Below are positions 1 through 9,181 of a stretch of DNA of 64,000 bases, in pieces. The stretch comes from Thalassorhabdomicrobium marinisediminis (GTDB lineage: Bacteria > Pseudomonadota > Alphaproteobacteria > Rhodobacterales > Rhodobacteraceae), in contig NZ_QCYG01000008.1 of assembly GCF_003072065.1 (NCBI RefSeq), positions 1 to 64,000 of the forward strand. The letters run 5' to 3'. The notes below the pieces were generated by a model that did no database searches, had not been told where the DNA came from, and saw only the letters and a list, made by a program, of their open reading frames with translations. Numbering within the stretch: the first letter of the stretch is position 1; every line of letters begins with the position of its first letter. A program made the position numbers and the translations under genes.

Positions 1-154
1 TCCTCGGTCAAAGTTAGGTCCGCAAACCAAACCTTAGCCGAAGAACAACCATGGCCGCCAAGCGGCCCGCACGGGCCTCGCTTCGCTATGCGAAGGCTCC
101 GCTCAGCCCGCGCTACCGGCGGAAATTACACCAACTGTTGGGACACTGCTCTGA

Positions 155-364
155 AAGCCCTTCCTCCCGGTAGACGCAGGTGCGGAAACTTTGGCTCGCG
201 GCATGACCATCATCGAAACAGCCAAGCTAAACGGCCTCGATCCACAGGCCTATCTTGCGGACGTTCTCGACTGTATCCACGACCACAAGATCAACAAGCT
301 GGATGACCTGCTGCCGTGGACCTGGAAGGCGTTGGGACAAGCAGCCGACAGCCGGGCCGCGTAA
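155..364 (+). pseudogene. IS66-family transposase, C-terminal remnant
   Basis: The reading frame ending at the TAA at 362-364 encodes a stretch beginning VDAGAETLARGMTIIETAKL and continuing through GLDPQAYLADVL to DDLLPWTW. This is the conserved C-terminal tail of IS66-type transposases (TnpC). The frame is closed upstream by a TGA at 152-154, so the catalytic DDE core is missing. It is a dead fragment left by an old IS66 insertion; an intact IS66 TnpC is around 500 residues. I saw no matching inverted repeat within the window, and the other end may lie to the left of base 1. The family is recognised from remembered sequence pattern only. Confidence 0.65.
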
Positions 365-679
365 ACTGCGGTATCAATGGCGCCGTTACTGTTTTAGAAC
401 ATCAGGAGAAAATCAGGCAGGCGGTAGAAACCGGGCGCTTATGACGATAGATCAATCAGCCTAGGTGGATCGACAAAGGCCCAGCAAAGCGACATATCTA
501 ACAACGTGCGAAGATGGCGGCATTCCTGGACTATGTAGAACGATTTGTCCGATGGTATCGGAGGGTTCGAATTCCGCGACGGGCACCGCATAATTAAGTG
601 AGGTCAGATGCAACGCCTTAAACAGACCTGCATCTGACCATGTCAAACCACGATCATAACGTGATCATGCGGGGGTCAG
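365..679. other. Intergenic stretch without supported gene
   Basis: About 315 bases between the IS66 remnant and the end of the TRAP binding-protein gene. It is more A+T-rich than the surroundings. I see no convincing coding frame, tRNA or strong terminator. It probably contains the 3' end of the IS66 element and the downstream region of dctP. Confidence 0.5.
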
Positions 680-1720
680 TTAATACCGGTATGGAACCCC
701 TACCGTTTCCATGAGAGCCTTGTAATCACGGAAGATTTTGACAACACGCGCAGCTCGATCACTGCGTGATGCCAGTTGATCCCAGAATTTCTCGGCGTCA
801 TTGACAACCTGTTCCCATTCCTCTGGCGGGATGGTCGTCTGTTCCATCTTGCCGCCGTTCGCTCGCAGTTGCGCTTCACCGCCCCAGTACCAGTGCTGGC
901 GATAATAATGCGAACTGTCCATAGACAGCTTGAAGAGCTCTTTGAGATGCGGGGGCACTTTGGCCCAGCTGTCGCTGTTCGCAAAGTAGGATCCGCACCA
1001 GGCGCCGGTGATGTTATTAGACAGGGCGTATTTGCAGACATCAGCCCACCCAATTTCGTACATCTCTGTGAAACCGCTCCAGGCGATGCCGTCAAGTTCA
1101 CCTGTCTGAAGCGCGACTTCGACATCCTCGAAGGGGACGGTTACCGGGATGAGCCCATATTGCGCCATGAACCGACCAGCCGTGGGTACGCCAAACACCC
1201 GCAGGCCGGCCATGTCGTTCATGGTGCGGATTGGCTTATCCACAGTATAGACGTGCAGCGGGTCCCAAGCGCCCGCTCCGAGCCATTCGACACCTTCAAC
1301 TTCGTCATACGCCTCTTGCCAGATTTCATTCAGTCCGTAGCGATGGAACAGAACGGGAAGATCCAGACTATAACGGGACGAGAAGGGAAAATATCCGCCG
1401 AAATCGGCAATATCCACGGGGGACGCCATGGTTGCATCGTCGGATTGTACCGCATCGATGGTCCCGTTCTGCAGTGCACGGAACATCTCTCCGGTCGGCA
1501 CCAGCTGGTCTGCATAGAACAGCTCGATTTCCATCTCGCCGTTGGCGGCTTTGTTGAAGGACTCGATCTGTGGCTGGATTACATGAGCACCCAACGGGGC
1601 ACCCGAATAAGTTTGCATGCGCCATTTGATCGGTGCCTGTGCCTTTACGACGCTGGGCGCGGCTAGGGCGGCCGCACTGCCTATGCTGGCTGTGGTCAGG
1701 AACTTTCTTCGCGTTGTCAT
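680..1720 (-). CDS. dctP: TRAP transporter substrate-binding protein (DctP family)
   Basis: 346-residue periplasmic receptor of a tripartite ATP-independent transporter. The N-terminus has a twin-arginine-type signal (MTTRRKFLTT, then an Ala-rich stretch ending near VVKAQA), so export by Tat is likely. The start at 1720 is chosen because GAGGAGAATGAC precedes the ATG; a longer upstream frame lacks this. It is the last gene of the deoR-dctQ-dctM-dctP operon, 65 bases after dctM. TRAP receptors bind organic acids or, in some subfamilies, polyols and sugars. The divergent glycerol-type kinase and dehydrogenases suggest a polyol or polyol-phosphate-derived ligand here, which is inference. The family call is firm; the ligand is not readable from the sequence. 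Confidence 0.9.
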   Translation of the reverse strand: MTTRRKFLTTASIGSAAALAAPSVVKAQAPIKWRMQTYSGAPLGAHVIQPQIESFNKAANGEMEIELFYADQLVPTGEMFRALQNGTIDAVQSDDATMASPVDIADFGGYFPFSSRYSLDLPVLFHRYGLNEIWQEAYDEVEGVEWLGAGAWDPLHVYTVDKPIRTMNDMAGLRVFGVPTAGRFMAQYGLIPVTVPFEDVEVALQTGELDGIAWSGFTEMYEIGWADVCKYALSNNITGAWCGSYFANSDSWAKVPPHLKELFKLSMDSSHYYRQHWYWGGEAQLRANGGKMEQTTIPPEEWEQVVNDAEKFWDQLASRSDRAARVVKIFRDYKALMETVGVPYRY

Positions 1721-1785
1721 GTCATTCTCCTCTTCAGAACATGAAAGCTTGGTTGGGGGATGCCCATTGCGTGCAAAGGCTCGCG

Positions 1786-3108
1786 CTACCTCCCGTAGAC
1801 ATAGTTGGGGAGCCACATCGCAATTTGCGGAAAGACCATCAGGATGATCAGCGCCAGAACCATCACAAGGACGAAGGGTGTGATTGAAGCGTAGATATCG
1901 CGCAGGCCGATTTCGGGTGGAGCCATGGCCCGCATCAAGAACAGGTTATAGCCGAACGGAGGGGTCATGTAGGCAATTTGCGTGGTGATCGTGTAGAGCA
2001 CGCCGTACCAGATCAGATCGAAGCCCAGTGCGCCAACCAGCGGCACATACAGCGGCGCGACAATCACCAACATCGCCGTATCGTCGAGAAACGTCCCCAT
2101 CAGAATGAAGCTCAACTGCATGATGATAAGGATCACCCACGGGTTCAGGTGAAGTTGCTCAACGAACAGACCCTCGATCGCCTTCACCGCGCCCAAGCCG
2201 TCGAACACAGCGCCAAAGGCAAGAGCAGCAAGAACAATCCACATGAACATGCATGAAATGCCGAGCGTCTGACGCACCGACGTTTCGAGTACGCTTCTGG
2301 TCATCCGACCTTTGAGAACGGCCGCGAGCAAGGCCGCCATTGCCCCAATGGCCGAGCTTTCGACCAATCCGGTCCACCCTGTCAAGAAGGGCACCATCAT
2401 GCTGGCGAAGATCCCTATCGGAAGGAGTCCAGCCAGTAAAAGGCGGTATTTCTCGCGTTTCGATATGTTGAGGTCCGCGTCAGGTATGGCGGGGCCGAGT
2501 TCGGGCTGAATGCGACAACGAACGTAGATGTAAAGGACGAACAAGGTTGCCATCATCAAACCCGGAACGATCCCCGCAAGCCACAATTGACCAACCGGTT
2601 GACGTGCAATCATCGCATAGAGGACAAGAACAACGGACGGAGGCACCAGAATGCCAAGCGAGGACCCCGCCTGCACGACGCCAGTAACCATGCGTTTATC
2701 ATAGTTGCGCTTGAGCAATTCCGGCAGGGCAATTGTCGCCCCAATTGCCATGCCAGCTACGCTCAAACCGTTCATCGCCGAAACTAGAACCATGAGGAAG
2801 ATGGTGCCGATTGCCAAACCGCCCCTCATCGGACCCATCCAGACGTGGAACATCTTGTAAAGGTCGTCTGCAATCCGGCTTTCGCTCAGGACATACCCCA
2901 TGAAAATGAACATAGGCAGGGTCAGCATCGGGAACCACTTCATGACCTTCATGGCAGCGGTGAATGGCAGATCCGAACCGCCGGTCCCCCACAGCAGTAA
3001 AGCAGCCATTGCAGCAACACCGCCGATGGCCCCGAAAACGCGCTGCCCCGTCATCAGCATCAGCATCATCGAAGCAAACATGAGCAGAGCAATAAGTTCG
3101 TACGGCAT
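1786..3108 (-). CDS. dctM: TRAP transporter large permease (DctM)
   Basis: 440-residue, very hydrophobic protein with about a dozen membrane segments, typical length for DctM. Conserved features include the early segment LPMFIFMGYVLSES, a central MNGLSVAGMAIGATIALPEL segment and the C-terminal TPPFGYNLFLMRAMAPPEIG motif found in this family. It forms the substrate channel, driven by the sodium or proton gradient, and works with the DctQ subunit and the DctP receptor. Its ATG overlaps the TGA of dctQ (ATGA), so the two are translationally coupled. Upstream in-frame extension into dctQ is not needed and was rejected. Confidence 0.93.
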   Translation of the reverse strand: MPYELIALLMFASMMLMLMTGQRVFGAIGGVAAMAALLLWGTGGSDLPFTAAMKVMKWFPMLTLPMFIFMGYVLSESRIADDLYKMFHVWMGPMRGGLAIGTIFLMVLVSAMNGLSVAGMAIGATIALPELLKRNYDKRMVTGVVQAGSSLGILVPPSVVLVLYAMIARQPVGQLWLAGIVPGLMMATLFVLYIYVRCRIQPELGPAIPDADLNISKREKYRLLLAGLLPIGIFASMMVPFLTGWTGLVESSAIGAMAALLAAVLKGRMTRSVLETSVRQTLGISCMFMWIVLAALAFGAVFDGLGAVKAIEGLFVEQLHLNPWVILIIMQLSFILMGTFLDDTAMLVIVAPLYVPLVGALGFDLIWYGVLYTITTQIAYMTPPFGYNLFLMRAMAPPEIGLRDIYASITPFVLVMVLALIILMVFPQIAMWLPNYVYGR

Positions 3109-3617
3109 CAGACTTCTACTCCGCGAAGTTTGGCAATGTCTTTGATAAGTTCGGAAACGGACTGCAGGATCATCAATACGATGCCAAAGCACATGATTGA
3201 TTTGACCGGCCACATAAGGGGACGCCAGAACGTCGGGCTGCGCTCCTGGTACTCGATCGCATAGGACAGTGAATCCAAACCGCCAATCAGCAAAACGACA
3301 AGATAGAAGATCAGCAGAAGCACCGTAACGCTGTCGAACGCCGCTTTTCTGCGGTCACTCCACTGTCCGTAGAACAGATCCATGCGGACATTGGAGCCGA
3401 GCTGGAGGGAATAGGCGCCGCCGACCATGTAATACGTAACCATGGCGAACTGGGACACCTCGAGCGTCCAGAACGACGGCACAACGAAAAGCATCTTGGA
3501 CAGGACGGACCACAACAGAATCGCGACCATCACGAAAAAGCCGTACATGATCATCTGCCCAATCAATCGATTGAACCGGTCTACGACGCGCACATAGGTC
3601 TTGAAAATGTTTAACAT
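3108..3617 (-). CDS. dctQ: TRAP transporter small permease (DctQ)
   Basis: 169 residues with four predicted membrane helices (for example MIMYGFFVMVAILLW and VTVLLLIFYLVVLLIGG), the normal size and topology of DctQ. The segment containing FWTLEVSQFAMVTYYMVGGAY corresponds to the conserved EE/E-rich second helix region of the family. The start is preceded by AAGGG at suitable distance. It sits directly downstream of the DeoR-type regulator gene (17 bases) and overlaps dctM by four bases, so deoR-dctQ-dctM-dctP read as one unit. It has no enzymatic role; it is needed for assembly of the transporter. Confidence 0.9.
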   Translation of the reverse strand: MLNIFKTYVRVVDRFNRLIGQMIMYGFFVMVAILLWSVLSKMLFVVPSFWTLEVSQFAMVTYYMVGGAYSLQLGSNVRMDLFYGQWSDRRKAAFDSVTVLLLIFYLVVLLIGGLDSLSYAIEYQERSPTFWRPLMWPVKSIMCFGIVLMILQSVSELIKDIAKLRGVEV

Positions 3618-3633
3618 GGCGTGAACCCTTTCT

Positions 3634-4407
3634 TCAGATCACAGCGACCCCGGCTGCGACCAATGCGGCCTTGACGTCAGGGTGTGGGTTGCTTTCGAGG
3701 ATAAGCCGGTCAACCCGCTCCAAGCTGCAGACCTTGAACGTAGCGTTTCGCCCGAACTTCGAGCTATCTGCGACAACCGTCAGCGCGCCGGTATTGTCGA
3801 CCATGGACCGTGCGATCTGAGCTTCGTGCTCAGAAAAGTCATAGGCGCCAGAGCCATCTATTCCTGTCACGGTCAAGACGACGTGGTCCGTTCGAATTCT
3901 CCGGATTTCAGAGCACGTCTGCGCCCCCACGGTCTGCGAATTGTCGGTCCGATAGGTGCCGCCCAAAAGAATGACACGCGATCCGTTTCGCGCACGGTCT
4001 ATTGTTTGGGCAATACGAACCGAGTTCGTGATTACGGTCAGGTCGCGCACGCGGGCCAGCGCGCTGGCGCAAACCAGTGTGGTCGACCCGGTATCCATCA
4101 TGATCGACTGGCCCGGCTCTACCATCTTCGCGAGCTTCTCTGCGATTTCCTGTTTCGCCTGTGCGTTAATTGCCAGACGCTCTTCGAAAAGCCCCTCCGG
4201 CGTGATGCTGACCTTGACCGCACCGCCGTGAACTTTTCTGACCTTGCCCGTCTTGGCCAGCGCATTCAGGTCACGTCGAACGGTCTCCGTCGAGGCATCG
4301 AATCGCTCAGCAAGCGCGTCGACCGAGGCGCGCCCGGCCTTCTCAATGATCTCATGGATCGCCGCCCGCCGAACCGTCGGCCTGAGCGCCTGTGGCTTCC
4401 CAACCAT
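3634..4407 (-). CDS. DeoR/GlpR-family transcriptional repressor
   Basis: 257-residue regulator. Residues roughly 14-65 form the DeoR winged helix-turn-helix (IHEIIEKAGRASVDALAERF, then TVRRDLNALAKTGKVRKVHGGA). The remainder is the DeoR C-terminal sensor domain (MDTGSTTLVCA, LTVITNSVRIA, VILLGGTYR). DeoR/GlpR regulators bind sugar phosphates or glycerol phosphate. The start at 4407 is preferred over the ATG at 4419 because the GGAGG inside that first ATG stretch is correctly spaced for the second one. It leads the TRAP operon and is divergent from the flavoprotein/kinase genes, so it most likely controls both. The effector is inferred, probably a phosphorylated polyol. Confidence 0.88.
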   Translation of the reverse strand: MVGKPQALRPTVRRAAIHEIIEKAGRASVDALAERFDASTETVRRDLNALAKTGKVRKVHGGAVKVSITPEGLFEERLAINAQAKQEIAEKLAKMVEPGQSIMMDTGSTTLVCASALARVRDLTVITNSVRIAQTIDRARNGSRVILLGGTYRTDNSQTVGAQTCSEIRRIRTDHVVLTVTGIDGSGAYDFSEHEAQIARSMVDNTGALTVVADSSKFGRNATFKVCSLERVDRLILESNPHPDVKAALVAAGVAVI

Positions 4408-4673
4408 AACATCCTCCATCTGCGGGAAAGGCTATCCGATCAAGCTGATTAGTCCATAGAATTTTGTTGAAACGGTCAAAAAACTTAATAAGTGATTACC
4501 TATCAAGTGTTTATAGAATAGGGCTACGCGCCATATCGACGCTCAAACGGTCAATCTGAGAGCTTTGGGCTTGACTGTGGCGCAACAAGCGAACAGCTTT
4601 CAAAGAAATGATGACGAGGGGGCAAGACTGCCCGACATTCAGACATCTCAGACCCACTTGCGGAGGGCCGCGC

Positions 4674-6059
4674 ATGACGCGTGATACGTTTGACATTGCC
4701 ATCATCGGCGGGGGGGTCGTCGGTTGCGCCATAGCCCGCCGCCTGACCCTTGACGGCGCACGGGTCGTTGTCATCGAGAAGGCCTTGGACGTCCTAGATG
4801 GGGCTTCGAAAGGCAACAGTGCCATTCTTCACACCGGATTCGACGCCCCCCCCGGCTCACTTGAGCAGGCTTGCATCGCCGCTGGATACAAGGAATACTT
4901 GGAAATCGCCGGCCAAATGTCGCTTCCAATCCTTAAATCCGGCGCGCTTGTTCTGGCATGGTCAGACGATCAGTTGAAGCAACTCCCCAAATTGATCGAG
5001 AAAGCTCACGCCAATGGCGTCACGGACGTGACGAGCCTGTCGCGTGAAGAGATACTCCGCAAGGAGCCGAACCTGTCCCCGGACCTGCTTGGTGGGTTTG
5101 CCGTGCCGGGCGAATATCTGATCGACCCATGGGGCACCGCGCATGCTTATATTCTCCAGGCAATCGCAAACGGAGCCACCTTGCTGCGCAACGCGGAAGT
5201 CCTTACGGGGCACTTCGAAGGAACGTCCTGGACCCTCAAGACCACACAGGGTGACATGCACGCCGATCACGTGATCAATTGTGCCGGGCTCTATGGCGAC
5301 ATTGTCGATGAACGGCTGACCGGAGCGCGTCGCTTTACCATTACCCCACGCAAAGGACAGTTTGTCGTCTTCGATAAACCTGCATCGAATTTGCTGTCCT
5401 CGATTATCCTTCCAGTTCCCACGAAAACCACCAAGGGGGTCGTGATCTGTCGCACGATTTTCGGTAACTTGCTCGTCGGCCCCACTGCCGAGGATCAGGA
5501 AAGTCGCACAGACGGGTCGACTACGCGCGACGCATTGCTCGACCTGCAGGCCAAAGGAGTCGAGATGGTGCCGGGGTTATCGAACTGCGACGTGACGACA
5601 GCATACGCGGGCCTGCGTCCGGCGACAGAATATCAAGACTACCAGATTCACCAAGACCGTCAGAGCCGTTATATATCGGTTGGCGGCATCCGCTCTACCG
5701 GACTAAGCTCTTCGCTTGGCATCGCGCAGCATGTGAGCGCGCTGCTCGACACGTTCGGAACACAGTTTAAACCGTTATCAACGCCGGTCACACCCACACC
5801 TGAAAAGCTGTCAGAGTACCACGACCGGGACTGGCAGTGCCCGGGAAGCGATGGCATCGTGTGTCATTGCGAACTGGTGACCAAGCGCGAAATAGAGCGC
5901 GTACTTGATGGACCGATGCCCCCCGCAACATTGGCCGGACTAAAGCGGCGGACGCGCGTTACAATGGGCAGATGTCAAGGTTTCTACTGCACCGGCGCAT
6001 TGGCCGCCCTCACGGAGGGTCGCCTGGTCCGCCCAATGGGGACAAGAGATGGCAGCTGA
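4674..6059 (+). CDS. GlpA-like FAD-dependent glycerol-3-phosphate-type dehydrogenase with BFD-like domain
   Basis: 461 residues. The N-terminal Rossmann motif FDIAIIGGGVVGCAIARRL binds FAD. The DAO fold follows, with the GNSAILHTGFD stretch typical of GlpD/GlpA and L-2-hydroxyglutarate oxidase relatives. The last ~90 residues contain the cysteine pattern CHCE...CQGFYC of a BFD-like [2Fe-2S] domain, as in E. coli GlpA. The start at 4674 is preceded by GGAGGG; an upstream ATG at 4608 lacks support. The gene overlaps the next flavoprotein by 11 bases. E. coli GlpA acts with GlpB and GlpC to oxidise sn-glycerol-3-phosphate; no GlpC is seen here. With the kinase downstream, oxidation of a phosphorylated polyol is the simplest role. 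Confidence 0.82.
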   Translation: MTRDTFDIAIIGGGVVGCAIARRLTLDGARVVVIEKALDVLDGASKGNSAILHTGFDAPPGSLEQACIAAGYKEYLEIAGQMSLPILKSGALVLAWSDDQLKQLPKLIEKAHANGVTDVTSLSREEILRKEPNLSPDLLGGFAVPGEYLIDPWGTAHAYILQAIANGATLLRNAEVLTGHFEGTSWTLKTTQGDMHADHVINCAGLYGDIVDERLTGARRFTITPRKGQFVVFDKPASNLLSSIILPVPTKTTKGVVICRTIFGNLLVGPTAEDQESRTDGSTTRDALLDLQAKGVEMVPGLSNCDVTTAYAGLRPATEYQDYQIHQDRQSRYISVGGIRSTGLSSSLGIAQHVSALLDTFGTQFKPLSTPVTPTPEKLSEYHDRDWQCPGSDGIVCHCELVTKREIERVLDGPMPPATLAGLKRRTRVTMGRCQGFYCTGALAALTEGRLVRPMGTRDGS

Positions 6060-7302
6060 GACCTTTACCGAAACCAGCTGCACAGTCGCCATCGTCGGCG
6101 GCGGCACGTCGGGGCTTGCTCTTGCAGCCGAACTCATGCGCTTGAAGGTGGGCCGAGTCGTTGTCCTAGAGCGCGAACCGAATTCGGGGGGAATTCCGCG
6201 TCATTGCGGGCATTACCCGTTTGGCGTCTACGAATACAAACGCCTCATGAAGGGCCCAGATTACGCCAGAAAAAACACTGATGTAGCGGCAGATCTCGGC
6301 GCGGTCATCCGAACGGGTACGACCGTCACGGCCCTGCGCCCGGGCGGCACCCTGGAACTCACAACGCCAGGGGGGCGCGAGGTTCTGCACGCCGATCGCG
6401 TCGTCCTTTGCACAGGTGTCCGTGAAAGTTCGCGTGCGCAGCGATTCATCAACGGGGACCGCCCTTATGGGGTCATCTCCACTGGCGCGCTTCAGTCGCT
6501 GGCCTATCTGGAACATATACGTCCGTTCACCCGCCCTGTAATTTTCGGGTCCGAGCTTGTATCGTTTTCCGCGATTCAGACCTGTGCGCATCTGGGCATC
6601 AAGCCTGCCGCGCTTGTCGAGGAAGAAGACCATGTTCGTGTCAGAGCCCTGTTAACGCCCTATCTGATTGCAAAACGGGTTCCCCTTTTTACTGGCATAC
6701 GGCAACCGACGATCATCGGCAGCGATCAAGTCGAAGCATTCGAATTTAGCGACAAAAATGGGCGCTATCGGCGTATCGAGACTGACGGGATAATCATCTC
6801 CGGCCGCTTTCGACCGGAAGCTGCGCTTCTGAAGGCCAGCCACCTTGCCGTCGATCGGGGAACAGGGGGGCCAGTCGTGGACCAGAGCGGGCGCTGCAGT
6901 GATCCGGCCTATTTTGCGACGGGCAATATCCTCCGCCCAGCCGAGACCTCTGCGTTCTGCTGGCAAGAGGGCGTGGATACGGCCGCGCGCGTGGCAAACG
7001 ATCTTGAGACCTCACCCTCATACGCACCCAACGTCATATCTGTGACTCACGATGACCCGGCGATTCGCTTCGTTGTGCCGCAACGGATCGCTACCCCCTT
7101 GCCGCCCCATGGCATGACGAACTTCTATTTGGGACTAACGAAGGAGGTTCGCGGCGTCCTTGAAGCACGCGCCGGGGGCAAAACCGTCTGGGAAAAACCC
7201 ATCAAGTCGCAACCGATACGTCGATTACAGTTCCCGCTTTCTGAAATTGTGAAGCCTGACGTTGCGGATGATATCACCTTCACACTGAGAAAGTCGAAAT
7301 AG
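6049..7302 (+). CDS. GlpB-/opine-oxidase-like FAD/NAD(P)-dependent oxidoreductase
   Basis: 417 residues with an N-terminal dinucleotide-binding motif CTVAIVGGGTSGLALAAEL. A stretch with GGIPRHCGHYPFG is typical of the flavoproteins paired with GlpA-like or HcnC/OoxB-like partners. A second nucleotide-binding region and a C-terminal FATGNILRPAE segment fit the pyridine-nucleotide-disulfide oxidoreductase fold. The redox-active CxxxxC of true disulfide reductases is not evident. It lies between the GlpA-like gene (overlap 11 bases) and the FGGY kinase (1-base gap). Most likely it is the electron-transferring partner of the upstream dehydrogenase; the alternative is an independent amine or opine oxidase subunit. 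Confidence 0.75.
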   Translation: MAAETFTETSCTVAIVGGGTSGLALAAELMRLKVGRVVVLEREPNSGGIPRHCGHYPFGVYEYKRLMKGPDYARKNTDVAADLGAVIRTGTTVTALRPGGTLELTTPGGREVLHADRVVLCTGVRESSRAQRFINGDRPYGVISTGALQSLAYLEHIRPFTRPVIFGSELVSFSAIQTCAHLGIKPAALVEEEDHVRVRALLTPYLIAKRVPLFTGIRQPTIIGSDQVEAFEFSDKNGRYRRIETDGIIISGRFRPEAALLKASHLAVDRGTGGPVVDQSGRCSDPAYFATGNILRPAETSAFCWQEGVDTAARVANDLETSPSYAPNVISVTHDDPAIRFVVPQRIATPLPPHGMTNFYLGLTKEVRGVLEARAGGKTVWEKPIKSQPIRRLQFPLSEIVKPDVADDITFTLRKSK

Positions 7303-7303
7303 G

Positions 7304-8731
7304 ATGAGGATCGCGGGGATCGATCAAGGAACGACAAGCACACGGGCGCTGGTCATCAATACCGATGGAGCGGTTCACGTGGCCCATGCCGCGCAGCACC
7401 GGCAAATCTACCCTCGGGACGGTTGGGTTGAGCACGATCCGGAAGAGTTGTTTGAAAATCTGACGGCCTGTGTGAACGCAGCAGGTAAGCTGGACGCGAT
7501 CGGAATAGATAATCAAGGGGAAAGCTGTCTTGCGTGGGACGCAGAAACTGGGGCCCCACTTTCGCCTATTATTGTGTGGCAGGACCGCCGGACACTGCCA
7601 ATGCTGCAGGGATTGCAGAAAGATGGATGCGAGCCCGAAACGCTGGCGCGCGCGGGTCTTCCGCTGGACCCATATTTTTCGGCCAGTAAGCTGGCTTGGC
7701 TGTGCGACAATCTTCCCCAGGTGCGTGAAGCATATAACGATGGGCGTTTGCGTCTTGGCACGACAGATGCGTTCTTTCTCGACCGGCTGACCGGCAACTT
7801 CGTCACCGACGTCAGCACAGCCAGTCGAACCTCACTGATGAATTTGGAAACACTTGAATGGGATGCCGAACTGTGCAGGCTCTTCGGTGTCCCGATCGAA
7901 TGTTTACCGCGAATCGTTCCAACGACCGGCGAATTCGGCGCAATGAAGACGGACTATGGCCTTGCGCCCATTACGGCCAGCGTGGTCGATCAGCAGGCTG
8001 CTCTCTTCGGTTTTGGGTGTCGCCGAAGGGGCGATGCCAAGATTACCTTCGGGACTGGGGCCTTCGCCTTGATGGTAACGGGGGCCGAAATCATCCGAAA
8101 ACCGGAACTCGGACTTCTGCCCACGGTTGCATGGCAGCACTCCGGCAAGCCGGCCGTCTATGCGCTCGATGGGGGGGTGTTCACTGCCAGTGCGGCGATC
8201 AACTGGGCTCGAACCCTTGGTCTGTTTTCGGATTACGAAGACATAAACTCGTTCTATACGCCCCCCGCCATTGAATCCGGTTTGGCTTTCGTACCGGCCC
8301 TCGCCGGCCTCGGTTGCCCCCATTGGCTTCCCAACGCCCGTGGAATCTGGACAGGATTGTCCCTAGACCACAAACCCGAGCAACTCGTTCAGGCAATACT
8401 TGAAGGCATTGCATTTCGCGCAAATGAGGTGGTTGGCGCTATGGCGTCGTGTGTCCCACGTCCAGACGCACTCTATGTCGATGGCGGCATGAGCAAGAAC
8501 CCCTATTTCGTACAATTCCTGGCGGATGTAACCGGAGCTCACATCCGCCCCGCGCACATGCCCGAACTGACCGGACTAGGCACAGCCCTTCTCGCGGCGG
8601 TCCCCCTCGAATGTGATATTTTCCCCTCTGCGGACTTTGGAGATATTGCGCCAAGACCCCGCCCCGCCGAGGAGGTGGTAAGATTTCGGCAAGCGGTCAA
8701 ATTTTCCGGGACATGGGCGCAGAATAGCTAG
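7304..8731 (+). CDS. FGGY-family carbohydrate kinase, glycerol-kinase-like
   Basis: 475 residues. The start MRIAGIDQGTTSTRALV is the FGGY phosphate-1 motif. WQDRRT, a conserved GTGAFALMVT segment and the C-terminal YVDGGMSKNPYFVQFLADVTG / GLGTALLA signatures place it close to glycerol kinases. It would phosphorylate glycerol or a related polyol with ATP, feeding the GlpA/GlpB-like enzymes encoded just upstream (coupled by a 1-base gap). Length is slightly shorter than classical GlpK (about 500). Substrate within the FGGY family (glycerol, erythritol, xylulose and others) cannot be fixed from sequence alone; the neighbours favour glycerol or a C4/C5 polyol. Confidence 0.85.
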   Translation: MRIAGIDQGTTSTRALVINTDGAVHVAHAAQHRQIYPRDGWVEHDPEELFENLTACVNAAGKLDAIGIDNQGESCLAWDAETGAPLSPIIVWQDRRTLPMLQGLQKDGCEPETLARAGLPLDPYFSASKLAWLCDNLPQVREAYNDGRLRLGTTDAFFLDRLTGNFVTDVSTASRTSLMNLETLEWDAELCRLFGVPIECLPRIVPTTGEFGAMKTDYGLAPITASVVDQQAALFGFGCRRRGDAKITFGTGAFALMVTGAEIIRKPELGLLPTVAWQHSGKPAVYALDGGVFTASAAINWARTLGLFSDYEDINSFYTPPAIESGLAFVPALAGLGCPHWLPNARGIWTGLSLDHKPEQLVQAILEGIAFRANEVVGAMASCVPRPDALYVDGGMSKNPYFVQFLADVTGAHIRPAHMPELTGLGTALLAAVPLECDIFPSADFGDIAPRPRPAEEVVRFRQAVKFSGTWAQNS

Positions 8732-8853
8732 CCCGAGCGCCCACCTCAGCTACTACGGAGAGTAAGTTGTGTCTAAGCTACCCCCCGAAATTCGGACACT
8801 GACATAAGCTACGATATGCAGTCTGCTGATCTTCAACACCAAGGAGATTACAG

Positions 8854-9181
8854 ATGTCTAAACGCAAGCAGCATGCGCCGGAGTTCAAGGCGAAGGTCGC
8901 GCTGGAGGCCTTAAAGGGCGAGGAGACCGCAGCCGAACTGGCGAGCCGGTTTGGGGTGCATCCGACGATGATCCACCAATGGAAACGCGCTTTGCTCGAG
9001 GCCGCAGTCACACGACTGGTTGGAGCGTCCGCCATGGTCCTCGAACCGATGGCGGCCACATGGCGAACTGCTGGAGCAGAATGATGAGTGGGCGATCACG
9101 CGGCGCTACATGACGCTGGAAACCGTCGCCGCCATTTGCGACACTACCCCCATGGACCCGGCGACAATCGCCGCCCTGTAA
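8854..9181 (+). pseudogene. Chimeric IS scar: IS3-type OrfA N-terminus joined to IS256-type transposase C-terminus
   Basis: The frame opening at 8854 ([20 protein letters not shown], helix-turn-helix to [14 protein letters not shown]) is the N-terminus of an IS3-family OrfA. Near base 9000 the sequence switches to AVTRLVGA, then after a frame change to [20 protein letters not shown] and LETVAAICDTTP, ending at the TAA at 9179-9181. That tail is the conserved C-terminus of IS256/Mutator-type transposases. Neither element is complete. The scar follows the kinase gene by about 120 bases, and AAGGAG precedes the OrfA ATG. It marks at least two insertions and a deletion or recombination that fused them. 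Confidence 0.65.
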
